This document shows, piece after piece, positions 1 through 8,400 of a DNA stretch of 64,000 nt. The stretch spans positions 23,976 through 87,975 of the forward strand of contig JAUICQ010000008.1 of assembly GCA_030427425.1 (NCBI GenBank), read 5' to 3'. Position 1 is the stretch's first letter. Every line of letters starts with the position of its first letter. The translations under genes were made by a program, and so were the position numbers. The notes below the pieces were generated by a model. It saw only the letters and a list, made by a program, of their open reading frames with translations. It made no database searches and had not been told where the DNA came from. This stretch comes from Fimbriimonadia bacterium (GTDB lineage Bacteria; Armatimonadota; Fimbriimonadia; Fimbriimonadales; Fimbriimonadaceae).

Positions 1-1287
1 ATAACTACTGCTACAAAGCCTGATACTCATATGGGAGCATTGAAGCCAATTACTATGGAAGAGGTGGAGCAGACTGGTAAAATTGGCGTAACAGATTATC
101 AGGATTATTCGAAATGGCATCTAATGTCGCTTGATGCTTGTATGGAATGTGGTAGATGTACGGAGGTTTGTCCGGCTAATGGTGTTGGAAAGGTACTGAA
201 TCCGAAGCAGATTGTTCAGGGCATAAGGGTTAGTATGGAATCTGGGGTAACTGTTGCCGATGCAGTTACGGAAGAAGCTTTATGGGAATGTACTACCTGT
301 AACGCGTGTGTAGAGGCTTGTCCGGTATTAATTAGACACGTAGACTTAATTGTAGATGCTAGAAGAGGATTAGTTGCAGAAGGAAAACTTGCTGGCAGTG
401 CTGCTGTTATGTTAAGGCAGACAGGAAGCACTTCAAATGCTTGGGGGGCATCTCCTGAGGTTAGGGAAGATTGGATGAAAGATGTGGAAGTTCCTTTAGC
501 TAGAGAGAAGAAAGAGTTCGATGTTCTTTTCTGGGTAGGCTGTGCTGGAGCAACCGATTCTGGAGCGATGAAAACAACCAAGGCAATGGCTAGTCTGCTA
601 GATAAGGCTGGTGTAGATTATGCTTGTTTGGGTAGGGAGGAGAGCTGTACTGGCGATTCCGCTAGAAGAGCAGGGGATGAATTCCTTTATCAACAGATGG
701 TGGCTCAGAATTTAGAGACTTTCAAACAGTATAAATTTAAGAAGATAGTGACTCCTTGTCCGCACTGTTTTAACACACTTAAAAATGAGTATAACGACTT
801 CTATCAGGAGAATGCTTATGAGGGGAATCATGATGTAATTCACCATACTCAGTATATTCAAGAATTAATCAGTGATGGCAAACTGCAGTCGGCTAAACTG
901 GAGGATAAGAAGGTTACATATCACGACCCCTGCTATCTTGCTAGAGTGAATAATGAGAGCGATGCACCAAGGAAAATCGTTGGGGATAATAGTGATTTTA
1001 ATTCTGGTGGTGGTGCGGGTAAAGATGGCAAATTAGCCGAGCCTGAGAATAAGGGTAGGAAGACACTCTGTTGTGGTGCTGGTGGAGGAAGAATGTGGAT
1101 GGAAGAGCCACCGAGTCAGCGACCCGGTAATAAGCGTGCTGAAGAATTAATCGCCACTGGTGCTAAGGATATCGCGGTGGGATGTCCGTTCTGCAGAATC
1201 ATGATTGGTGATAGTGTGAAACAGGTAACTGAGGATAATATTAACATTCTAGATTTGGCAGAACTTGTTGATAAAGCGAATGAGTAG
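1..1287 (+). CDS. (Fe-S)-binding protein, HdrD/CCG-domain oxidoreductase (5' partial)
   Basis: Iron-sulfur electron-transfer protein. Two 4Fe-4S ferredoxin motifs are visible (CMECGRCTEVCP and CTTCNACVEACP), followed by two cysteine-rich CCG domains (VGCAG, EESCTGD, CPHCFNTLKNEY; then YHDPCYLAR, CCGAGGG, CPFC). This matches the heterodisulfide-reductase-D-like family found in Bacteroidetes, Verrucomicrobia and others. The first ATG is at 31, but the frame is open to base 1 with no stop. The sequence around it (GALKPI, then a Glu-rich stretch) is normally internal in long family members that carry an N-terminal membrane/heme-type domain. I therefore infer that the gene starts left of the window. 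It probably passes electrons between a flavoprotein or quinone and a soluble partner; the partner is not visible. Family is confident, substrate unknown. Confidence 0.85.
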   Translation: MTTATKPDTHMGALKPITMEEVEQTGKIGVTDYQDYSKWHLMSLDACMECGRCTEVCPANGVGKVLNPKQIVQGIRVSMESGVTVADAVTEEALWECTTCNACVEACPVLIRHVDLIVDARRGLVAEGKLAGSAAVMLRQTGSTSNAWGASPEVREDWMKDVEVPLAREKKEFDVLFWVGCAGATDSGAMKTTKAMASLLDKAGVDYACLGREESCTGDSARRAGDEFLYQQMVAQNLETFKQYKFKKIVTPCPHCFNTLKNEYNDFYQENAYEGNHDVIHHTQYIQELISDGKLQSAKLEDKKVTYHDPCYLARVNNESDAPRKIVGDNSDFNSGGGAGKDGKLAEPENKGRKTLCCGAGGGRMWMEEPPSQRPGNKRAEELIATGAKDIAVGCPFCRIMIGDSVKQVTEDNINILDLAELVDKANE

Positions 1288-1365
1288 TCGGTTCGTATTT
1301 TTGCATCTATAATTCCAATTCTTATATACAGGAATAAATAATTCGTGAATTAAAAGTTAGCCTAT

Positions 1366-1373
1366 GGTAAAAT
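1366..1373 (+). promoter_or_regulatory. Possible -10 element upstream of the metal transporter operon
   Basis: GGTAAAAT lies 16 bases before the ATG at 1389. The same eight bases occur before both tRNA genes and before the lipoprotein at 11302, which suggests a shared -10-type promoter element. The -35 box is not clear. Confidence 0.3.
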
Positions 1374-1388
1374 TATATTAGGGTAACT

Positions 1389-2303
1389 ATGAATTGTAAT
1401 AACATTTTAAGAGTATTTCTGTTTTTGTTTTCAGTATTTGTAATTGTTTCTTGCAAGAAGCAAGTTAAAGAGAGTGAAATTAAGAAGCCCCATATTGTAA
1501 CCACCACCGGGATGATTGCCGATACCGTTAAAAACATAGTGGGTGATACTGCAACAGTAGAGGCCATTATGGGGAGTGGGGTGGATCCGCATCTATATAA
1601 AGCTTCTCCTTCTGATATCAGGAAGTTGCAGAGTGCGACTCTTGTAGTGTTTAACGGATTGCATCTGGAAGGTAAGATGGGTGATATTCTAGAGAAGATA
1701 ACCGAGAATGGTGATGCATATAATTATGCATCAGGAATTACTAATAAAAGGACGCTCCTTAATAAGGATGGCGCAGAAGATCCCCATATATGGATGGATG
1801 TAGCATTATGGAGTGAGGGGATAGATGAGTTGAGGAAAAAATTGGAGTATGCCACTAAGGCCGATTTGAAAGATAATGCTGGTGTGTATAAAGAACGGCT
1901 CAGTTTGCTCCACAAGTTCTGTAAAGAGAGTATGGATAAAATTCCTTTAGAGAGGAGAGTACTGATAACTGCTCATGATGCATTTGGATATTTTGGGAGT
2001 GCATATGGGGTAGAAGTAAAAGGCATACAGGGGCTAAGTACAGAATCGGAAGCTGGGTTGAAAGAGATAAATAATTTAGTAGAATTAATTACTAAGAGAA
2101 GAGTGAAGGCTGTCTTTGTTGAGAGTTCTGTGTCTCCCAAAAATATTCAAGCATTAATTGAGGGGGCTAAGCACAGAGGGGCTGACGTTAGCTTAGGTGG
2201 AGAGCTTTATAGCGATGCGATGGGAGATGCTGGAACAGATGAAGGAACTTATATTGGCATGATCCAGAGCAACGTAAATACTATACTGGAGGCTTTAAAG
2301 TAA
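1389..2303 (+). CDS. troA: Metal ABC transporter substrate-binding lipoprotein (TroA/ZnuA/YtgA type)
   Basis: Captures a divalent metal ion (Mn, Zn or Fe) in the periplasm and delivers it to the permeases encoded downstream. The 304-residue protein has an N-terminal hydrophobic signal with a lipobox ending at Cys22 (IVSC). The cluster A-1 metal ligands are apparent: His68 in DPHLYKASPSDI, His133 in DPHIWMD, His196 in AHDAFGYFG and Asp276 in ELYSDAMG. A long His-rich loop, usual in dedicated zinc binders, is absent, so Mn or Fe is more likely, but this is inference. It is the first gene of a tight four-gene operon. The next ATG overlaps its stop codon by one base. Confidence 0.92.
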   Translation: MNCNNILRVFLFLFSVFVIVSCKKQVKESEIKKPHIVTTTGMIADTVKNIVGDTATVEAIMGSGVDPHLYKASPSDIRKLQSATLVVFNGLHLEGKMGDILEKITENGDAYNYASGITNKRTLLNKDGAEDPHIWMDVALWSEGIDELRKKLEYATKADLKDNAGVYKERLSLLHKFCKESMDKIPLERRVLITAHDAFGYFGSAYGVEVKGIQGLSTESEAGLKEINNLVELITKRRVKAVFVESSVSPKNIQALIEGAKHRGADVSLGGELYSDAMGDAGTDEGTYIGMIQSNVNTILEALK

Positions 2304-3091
2304 TGGATGCTTCTCAAAAAGCGCTTACCGTGAATAATTTAAGTGTGATCTATGATGATAAGATAGTGCTCCGGAATGTTAGTATGGAAGTGAAGAAGGG
2401 GAGTCTGCTTGCGATAGTGGGTCCGAATGGTGCAGGGAAGAGTACTCTGATTAAAGCTGTATTAGGGATTATATCTAGTGTGTTAGGTAGTTTTGAAGTA
2501 TTTGGAAAGCCGATTGCTTCTATGCGGAAGAGTATAGCTTATATGCCCCAGAGAGAGAATATCGATTGGGACTTTCCGGTGAACGTATTAGACGTCGTGC
2601 TGATGGGAACATATGGTAAGTTAGGTTGGTTTCAGCGCCCAGGAGAGGCTGAGCGGAAATTAGCTCTGGATGCAATTAGCAAGGTGGGTTTATCCGGATT
2701 TCATAATAGGCAGATTAGTGAGCTTAGCGGGGGGCAGCAGCAGAGAACATTCTTAGCACGTGCGTTGGCTCAGGATGCAGAACTTTACTTTATGGATGAA
2801 CCCTTTGCAGGGGTAGATGTTGCAACAGAAAACACGATAATGGAGACGCTTCAGAAATTGAAAGATAGTGGTAAAACTGTGGTAGCAGTGCACCATAATT
2901 TAGATACTGTACAGAAGTATTTTGATGAGGTAGTGATACTGAACGAGGAGCTGATTGCATCTGGGAAAGTAGAGAACGTTTTAAATAAAGAGAATCTGAT
3001 ACAAGCTTATGGAAAAAGTATTGGAAAGAATCTTAATAAGGATAAATCAGTATTTGGAACCGATTTAAATCCGGATGGTGCAATAGGTTAG
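2303..3091 (+). CDS. troB: Metal ABC transporter ATP-binding protein
   Basis: ATPase that powers the divalent metal importer at the inner face of the cytoplasmic membrane. The 262-residue protein has Walker A at residues 40-48 (GPNGAGKST), the ABC signature LSGGQQQR at 141-148, Walker B LYFMDE at 161-166 and the switch His in VAVHHNLD. The motif YMPQRENIDWDFPV is typical of the Mn/Zn/Fe (ZnuC/MntB) subfamily. Its ATG overlaps the stop codon of the binding-protein gene, and the first permease begins eight bases after its stop, so the genes are translationally linked. Confidence 0.94.
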   Translation: MDASQKALTVNNLSVIYDDKIVLRNVSMEVKKGSLLAIVGPNGAGKSTLIKAVLGIISSVLGSFEVFGKPIASMRKSIAYMPQRENIDWDFPVNVLDVVLMGTYGKLGWFQRPGEAERKLALDAISKVGLSGFHNRQISELSGGQQQRTFLARALAQDAELYFMDEPFAGVDVATENTIMETLQKLKDSGKTVVAVHHNLDTVQKYFDEVVILNEELIASGKVENVLNKENLIQAYGKSIGKNLNKDKSVFGTDLNPDGAIG

Positions 3092-3099
3092 TTTGACTG

Positions 3100-4203
3100 A
3101 TGCTAGATGTGTTTTCTTATAATACAACAATCGTATTAGTGGGATCGGCTATGCTTGGTTTTACATGCGGCATAATCGGAGCCTGTATGTACCTTAAACG
3201 CCGACCCCTCATTGGTGATGTTATCGCGCATTCTGCACTCCCAGGAATTGTGGTGGCTTACTGGGTAACGGAGAGTAAGAATCTATCGGTACTGTTGTTG
3301 GGAGCCTTGGTATCGGGTCTGCTGGGTATGGCATTCCACACTATTTTTCGAAAAGCATTGAAAATTTATGAAGATTCAGCAATGAGTTTAATCTTGTCGG
3401 TGATGTTCGGTATTGGGATTACACTTTCTAGACACGTTCAGAATGTTGTTCCTAATTCTAGTAAAGCTGGTCTGGATAATTATATTTATGGAAAAGCGGC
3501 TGGAATATTAATGCAGGATGTCTGGTTAATATTAGGTGTATCATTGCTTTGTTTAGTAGTGATACTGCCGATACTTAGAGCAGCAAAACTGATGATATTC
3601 GATTCTGCCTTTGCGGGATCGTTGGGTTGGAATGTGGCTTGGTTCGATTATCTTCTTTTAGCCCTTCTAAGCATAGTTGTTGTTATAGGTTTACCCATGG
3701 TCGGGATTGTTATGGTAGCTGCAATCGTGTTAATTCCTCCTGCAGCAGCTAGGTTTTGGACTGATAAGTTTAAGTTAGTATTGTTGGGTTCTGGGATAAT
3801 CGGGATGGTATCTTGTGCTTTGGGATCTTATGTAAGTGCTATTTATGAAAAGACTCCGACTGGTCCAAGCATAATAATTGTGGCGGGGTCTATCTTTTTG
3901 TTGTCTAGCATGTTTGCTCCTAAACGGGGAGTTATTAGTTTAACATTAAAACATGGGAAAAAACGTATTGCTTATACCTCTTTGCTTCTTCTATCTTGGC
4001 TGGAAAAAGAGGAAATTACTAAGGTCGAACTGCTGAGAAAGATATCTGCTTGTTCTACAAACCCAGTCTATAATCTGCTAAGTGTTCGGTATTTAACTTG
4101 GAAAGGTTATGCAAAAAGAGATGGGTCCGGTAGATACATTTTAACGGATTACGGTAGTGCAACGTTTAAGAAGAATATCAATATTTTAGGAGGGATTAAA
4201 TAA
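3100..4203 (+). CDS. troC: Metal ABC transporter permease fused to a C-terminal winged-helix domain (YtgCR-like)
   Basis: Membrane subunit of the metal importer. Residues 1 to about 270 form the polytopic ABC-3 permease (GDVIAHSALPGIV, GIVMVAAIVLIPPAAARF). From about residue 273 the protein continues in a soluble, basic region of roughly 95 residues. Its pattern resembles a winged helix-turn-helix (YTSLLLLSWLEKEEITKVE, then VYNLLSVRYLTWKGY, then GRYILTDYG). Chlamydial YtgC carries a DtxR-type repressor at the same place, and the gene order here matches ytgABCD. The tail here is shorter than the chlamydial repressor domain. It could be a regulator or only a cytoplasmic extension. The stop codon overlaps the next ATG by one base. 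Confidence 0.88.
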   Translation: MLDVFSYNTTIVLVGSAMLGFTCGIIGACMYLKRRPLIGDVIAHSALPGIVVAYWVTESKNLSVLLLGALVSGLLGMAFHTIFRKALKIYEDSAMSLILSVMFGIGITLSRHVQNVVPNSSKAGLDNYIYGKAAGILMQDVWLILGVSLLCLVVILPILRAAKLMIFDSAFAGSLGWNVAWFDYLLLALLSIVVVIGLPMVGIVMVAAIVLIPPAAARFWTDKFKLVLLGSGIIGMVSCALGSYVSAIYEKTPTGPSIIIVAGSIFLLSSMFAPKRGVISLTLKHGKKRIAYTSLLLLSWLEKEEITKVELLRKISACSTNPVYNLLSVRYLTWKGYAKRDGSGRYILTDYGSATFKKNINILGGIK

Positions 4204-5078
4204 TGGATAGTTATGCGTTTTATACGGCTACTACTTGTATTCTGTGCGGATTAATCTGCTCTTTGCTTGGTGTTTGGCTGGTAAGTATGAGGCTCAGTAT
4301 GTTGGGTGATGCTATATCCCATGCGGTACTTCCTGGACTAGCTTTAGTATTTATATTGTTTTATACAAGGGCATCTCTGCCGATGTTATTAGGTGCTACC
4401 TTTATGGGTGTTGTTACGGTATGGTGGATGCGCATATTGAAGGATTATCTTCGTGTGCAGAGTGATGCTAGTATGGGTATTGTTTTTACCACATTATTTG
4501 CCATTGGTGTGATTCTTATTACACGATATGCGTCTCAGGTAGATCTGGATCCTGGGTGTGTTCTATATGGATCGGCTGAGTTGGTTGCGTTAGATACTAT
4601 TAACTTTTTGGGATACGAGATTCCTCGAACGTGGGGTGTTATTCTGCCAACTCTTGGGATTGTTGGGGTGTGTCTTCTTCTATTCCATCACCGATTTTTA
4701 ATTATGGCTTTCGATGCTCCTCTGGCTAAAGCTTTAAATATTTATCCTGTGTTCTATTATTATCTACTGATGTGTTTAGTGGCATTAAGTGTGGTCTCTT
4801 CGTTTGAATCGGTTGGGTCTATTCTGGTTATCGCTATGTTGACGGGTCCGGCGGCATCTGCACGGTTGCTTTTTTCTAATTTTAGAGATCTGTACATCTT
4901 TTCTTCAGTGTTTTCCGTAATCGCGTCATCGTTTGGATGTTGGCTAGGGTTCTGGTGGAATACATCTATTGCTGGCTGTATATCGATAGCGGTAGGAATC
5001 CAGTTTCTTATTGCAGCAGTGGTGTATCTTTTCAAGAGAAGTAAGGAAGTTGAGAAGGTCGCGGCTGGAAATGTATGA
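4203..5078 (+). CDS. troD: Metal ABC transporter permease
   Basis: Second membrane subunit of the divalent metal importer, 291 residues with about eight hydrophobic segments. Family motifs are visible: GDAISHAVLPGLALVF near the N terminus and ESVGSILVIAMLTGPAASARLL near the C terminus. It forms a heterodimer with the preceding permease by analogy with TroCD/YtgCD. It has no C-terminal extension, unlike its partner. It is the last gene of the operon and is followed by a repeat-rich spacer. Confidence 0.92.
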   Translation: MDSYAFYTATTCILCGLICSLLGVWLVSMRLSMLGDAISHAVLPGLALVFILFYTRASLPMLLGATFMGVVTVWWMRILKDYLRVQSDASMGIVFTTLFAIGVILITRYASQVDLDPGCVLYGSAELVALDTINFLGYEIPRTWGVILPTLGIVGVCLLLFHHRFLIMAFDAPLAKALNIYPVFYYYLLMCLVALSVVSSFESVGSILVIAMLTGPAASARLLFSNFRDLYIFSSVFSVIASSFGCWLGFWWNTSIAGCISIAVGIQFLIAAVVYLFKRSKEVEKVAAGNV

Positions 5079-5142
5079 GGCAGGACCTTTATGGTGTTGA
5101 TTTGATGGTGTAAAGTGTTTGTTATTTTCCGCTCTACCTAGA

Positions 5143-5263
5143 GTCATCCTGGAACGGGATCCAGCCCTTTATTAAACGACCGGATCGCGGTATTTTCATA
5201 ACACCGCGATGACTGTGTTAGTTAGTTAGTTAGTATAGTTTATTGAACCCACACTTGGTAATC
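5143..5263. repeat. Composite dispersed repeat (family B box, GC hairpin, TTTATTGAACCCACA box)
   Basis: The spacer between the metal operon and ppk holds three repeat parts. First is a box at 5143-5164 (gtcatcctggaacgggat and so on) that is the reverse complement of the box opening each 97 bp unit at 20.2 kb. Second is a hairpin with arms ATCGCGGT at 5184-5191 and ACCGCGAT at 5203-5210, repeated in inverted orientation near 41399-41445. Third is a TTTATTGAACCCACA segment ending near 5263 that also recurs in the 97 bp units. GTTA is tandemly repeated near 5218-5233. No gene is seen here. Confidence 0.75.
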
Positions 5264-5351
5264 ATCTTCGAAATGCAGAAAATGCTAAGTTCTGGCCTTT
5301 ATTGCAAACAAACCAAATGCTTTAAAAACCGACCCATTACCGACAATCCCG

Positions 5352-7412
5352 TTAAGCCGATTTCTGCAAAGTATCTGGATAATTAATATAGTACTCCTGA
5401 ATAGCAAAAGTTTCTATATTCTCTGAAGGTTTTTTGCGTACATAAGTGCCATCCGATTTTAGTTCCCATGCATTGGTATTATCATTCATATATTTATCAA
5501 TGCACTCCACTTTTATTCTGGCAATAATATCTTTGTTTTGGATGGGTGTAAGCACTTCTATCCTTCTATCCAGGTTTCTGCTCATAATATCTGCACTACC
5601 TATGTAAACATCCGGATTGTTATTATTATGGAAATAGTACATTCTGCTATGTTCTAAAAATCTTCCAATAATAGAGACTACTCTAATGTTCTCGCTAAGA
5701 TCTTTCACTCCAGGTTTCAGGCAGCAGATTCCCCGCACAATAAGATCTACCTTAACTCCATTTTTACTGGCTTTATAGAGTAGCTTGATGATATCTTTAT
5801 CGACCAATGAATTTACTTTAATAGCGATATAAGCTTTTCTTCCTTTGCTGGCATTGTAAATTTCATGGCGAATTTTTTCTGATATTTTACTCCGTAGTGT
5901 ACTTGGGGATACGAGCAATTTCCTAAAATTTGGATGCTGAGAAAATCCTGTTAGGTAGTTAAATAGTTCTAGTACGTCTTGGACGATATCTTTATCTGAT
6001 GTAAATATGCCCATATCGGTATAGATTTTTGCTGTTGATGAGTTGTAATTGCCTGTTCCTATATGTACATAGCTCTGGATGATATCTTTTTCTTTTCTTA
6101 CTATCAGGCATAATTTGCAGTGAGTCTTTAAATTTTCAAAGCCATAGGTAACATGTGCACCCGCTCTTTCTAATGCTCTCGCACTATCTATGTTATTGCT
6201 CTCATCAAATCTGGCCTTAATCTCCATTAATACTGCAACCTGTTTATTGAGTTTTGCGGCATCCAGTAAGGAGTTTAGGATAGGTGAATTTTTTCCGACT
6301 CTGTAGAGTGTTTGTTTAATGCCCAATACTTTGGGATCGTCTTTAGCCGAATGAACAAAGTTCTCAACTATTTCAAACGACTGATATGGATGGTGTACAA
6401 GAATATCTTTGTTCTTTATAATGTTAAAAAACTGTTCAGTGTTCAGCGAGCATGTAGGTTCTTCACTGTTAAATTTCTGGAACTTGAGATCTGGTCTGTC
6501 TAGTGCAGCAAGTTCTGAGAATGATTTTAGACCTAATATTTCTGGTGCAATGATGACATCTTCTTTATCTAGCTTCAGTAATTGGCAGAGTTTATCTACA
6601 ATAGCTTGGGGCATATTGCTGCTAACTTCTAGCATAACAGGATCGCCGAATCGTCGCATGTAAAGGGTCTGTTCCATGGCTTCAATTAAATCGCAAGCTT
6701 CTGTCTCTCTTAGTTCTATGTCTGCGTCTCTAATTACTCTAAAGTAGCTGTGGTTTAGAATAGGTATATCAATAAAGAACGATTTGAGGTGATTGCATAT
6801 TAAGTTTTCTATAAGAACACACCTGTTTGATACGGATGTTGGGATAAATCTTGGTACCGAAGTAGGAACTTTTATTCTAGCCAATTGATATTTTTCTTCT
6901 GTGCCAAGCATGGCAATAATACTCAAGCATCTATTTGATATAAAAGGGATGGATACGCTTGGATATAGTAGGACAGGCGTGCATAGTGGAAATATCTTTT
7001 CGTGAAAGTAATGGTCTAGATGTTTTTTTTCTAAGATGGTTAATTCTTCAAAAGGTACTAGGTTGATGTTATTTTTGTTTAAATCTGGAATGATGTTATC
7101 TAGGAGTAGCCTTCCTGCTTTGGTTCTTAGTTTCTGGACCACTTTGGATATTTCTGATAATTGCTCTGTAGGGGTGAGTCCGTCGATAGATTTCTTGTTT
7201 ACTCCATTCTCTTCCTGTTCTAGGAGTCCGGAGACGCGCACCATATAGAATTCATCGAGATTGCTTTCAAAAATGGATAGGTAGTTCACTCTTTCTAGCA
7301 GAGGGATGTTTTCATCTTCAGCAAGTTGAAGTACACGGGAATTAAACTGGAGCCAGCTTAGCTCTCGATTGAAAAATTTACTCTCTTCAACTTCATTCTT
7401 ACTTCTGTTCAT
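5352..7412 (-). CDS. ppk1: Polyphosphate kinase 1
   Basis: Makes inorganic polyphosphate reversibly from the ATP gamma-phosphate. The 686-residue length is typical of PPK1. The N domain begins FFNRELSWLQFNSRVL and continues IFESNLDEFYMVRVSG. The predicted autophosphorylated histidine is His431 in NLKTHCKLCLIVR and the second active-site histidine is His588 in FLEHSRMYYF. IGTGNYN and IGSADIMSRNLDRRIE are also conserved. It is encoded ten bases after the exopolyphosphatase-like gene, so the two form an operon controlling polyphosphate level, a classic ppk-ppx pairing. Confidence 0.96.
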   Translation of the reverse strand: MNRSKNEVEESKFFNRELSWLQFNSRVLQLAEDENIPLLERVNYLSIFESNLDEFYMVRVSGLLEQEENGVNKKSIDGLTPTEQLSEISKVVQKLRTKAGRLLLDNIIPDLNKNNINLVPFEELTILEKKHLDHYFHEKIFPLCTPVLLYPSVSIPFISNRCLSIIAMLGTEEKYQLARIKVPTSVPRFIPTSVSNRCVLIENLICNHLKSFFIDIPILNHSYFRVIRDADIELRETEACDLIEAMEQTLYMRRFGDPVMLEVSSNMPQAIVDKLCQLLKLDKEDVIIAPEILGLKSFSELAALDRPDLKFQKFNSEEPTCSLNTEQFFNIIKNKDILVHHPYQSFEIVENFVHSAKDDPKVLGIKQTLYRVGKNSPILNSLLDAAKLNKQVAVLMEIKARFDESNNIDSARALERAGAHVTYGFENLKTHCKLCLIVRKEKDIIQSYVHIGTGNYNSSTAKIYTDMGIFTSDKDIVQDVLELFNYLTGFSQHPNFRKLLVSPSTLRSKISEKIRHEIYNASKGRKAYIAIKVNSLVDKDIIKLLYKASKNGVKVDLIVRGICCLKPGVKDLSENIRVVSIIGRFLEHSRMYYFHNNNNPDVYIGSADIMSRNLDRRIEVLTPIQNKDIIARIKVECIDKYMNDNTNAWELKSDGTYVRKKPSENIETFAIQEYYINYPDTLQKSA

Positions 7413-7422
7413 AAATACCTAA

Positions 7423-8337
7423 TTATTTTTTTAATGTAGTGCCTGGATAGTTTCCTTCTAATATTTCTAAAATCATTCCTTCTCTAATTCCAAAGTTGCT
7501 TACAGTTAGTTCGTTCATGTTCAATTTTTTCATGATTTTCGAGATAACAATGGCTCCCGGAAGGATGGTGACAGCTCTGCGAGTTTTGAGGGGATATCTT
7601 TCTACCAATGTCTCTTCAGATAGTTTTCCGCAGGTTTCTGCTAGATACTCTAATTCTATAAGATCTAAGTTTCTATTATTATCTGGATGGAGAGCTTTTA
7701 TCGCTCCACGTGCCAATCCTCCAGCGGCTACCATACAATCGGCGTCTCTAAAATGACTGATTTTTTCCAGCTCTTTATCTACAATCTCATGAATTTTGTC
7801 GATACTTTCTTGAGGGCACGGATAAGTTATATTGCATTTAGCAATTAATCTACTTGTTCCAATCGGCATAGATACCACTTCTTGAATTCTTGTTCCAAAA
7901 CAGTAGCAGACCTGAGTGCTCCCCCCGCCTACTTCTACAAATAGTGAAGGAGCGCTGGTGAAGGTATCTAACATGGTTGCTTTATGGCTAATTCTAGCTT
8001 CTTCATCTCCAGGGATCAGCAGGATTTCTATGTCGGTTTTTTCTTTTATTTTTTGTAAAACTTTTTCAGAATTACTAGCAGAGCGTAATGATTCCGTACC
8101 GAAAATCAGCATTTTTTCGCATTTGCATTTTTTCGAAGTTTTCTTAAATTTCTCTACCGTATCAATAATCCGTTGTGTACTTTCCGAGCTGATTTTCCCC
8201 GTACTTCCAATCTCTTTACCTAAGTAGAGCCATTCACTCTCGTCAGCAAGCACGTTAAAGTTACCTGGTGTAGTGCTGCCTACAATCAGGTGACAAGTAT
8301 TACTACCGAAATCGGCTGCTGAGATGATGCGTTTCAT
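7423..8337 (-). CDS. ppx: Exopolyphosphatase / Ppx-GppA family phosphatase
   Basis: Predicted to hydrolyse terminal phosphate from polyphosphate, or from pppGpp. The acetate/sugar-kinase fold motifs are clear: AADFGSNTCHLIVG at the N terminus, FVEVGGGSTQVCY in the middle, GTSRL, and AAGGLARGAIKAL. At about 304 residues it is the short form without the C-terminal HD-like domain of E. coli Ppx. I chose the ATG at 8337 because the family starts a few residues before the DFGSN motif. An in-frame ATG at 8373 would add 12 residues. It sits just upstream of ppk1. Confidence 0.85.
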   Translation of the reverse strand: MKRIISAADFGSNTCHLIVGSTTPGNFNVLADESEWLYLGKEIGSTGKISSESTQRIIDTVEKFKKTSKKCKCEKMLIFGTESLRSASNSEKVLQKIKEKTDIEILLIPGDEEARISHKATMLDTFTSAPSLFVEVGGGSTQVCYCFGTRIQEVVSMPIGTSRLIAKCNITYPCPQESIDKIHEIVDKELEKISHFRDADCMVAAGGLARGAIKALHPDNNRNLDLIELEYLAETCGKLSEETLVERYPLKTRRAVTILPGAIVISKIMKKLNMNELTVSNFGIREGMILEILEGNYPGTTLKK

Positions 8338-8400
8338 AATGATATCATTAATAATTATCGGTGTTAATCGCATTCAGCTTTCTAAGCAACTTTGCGTTAT

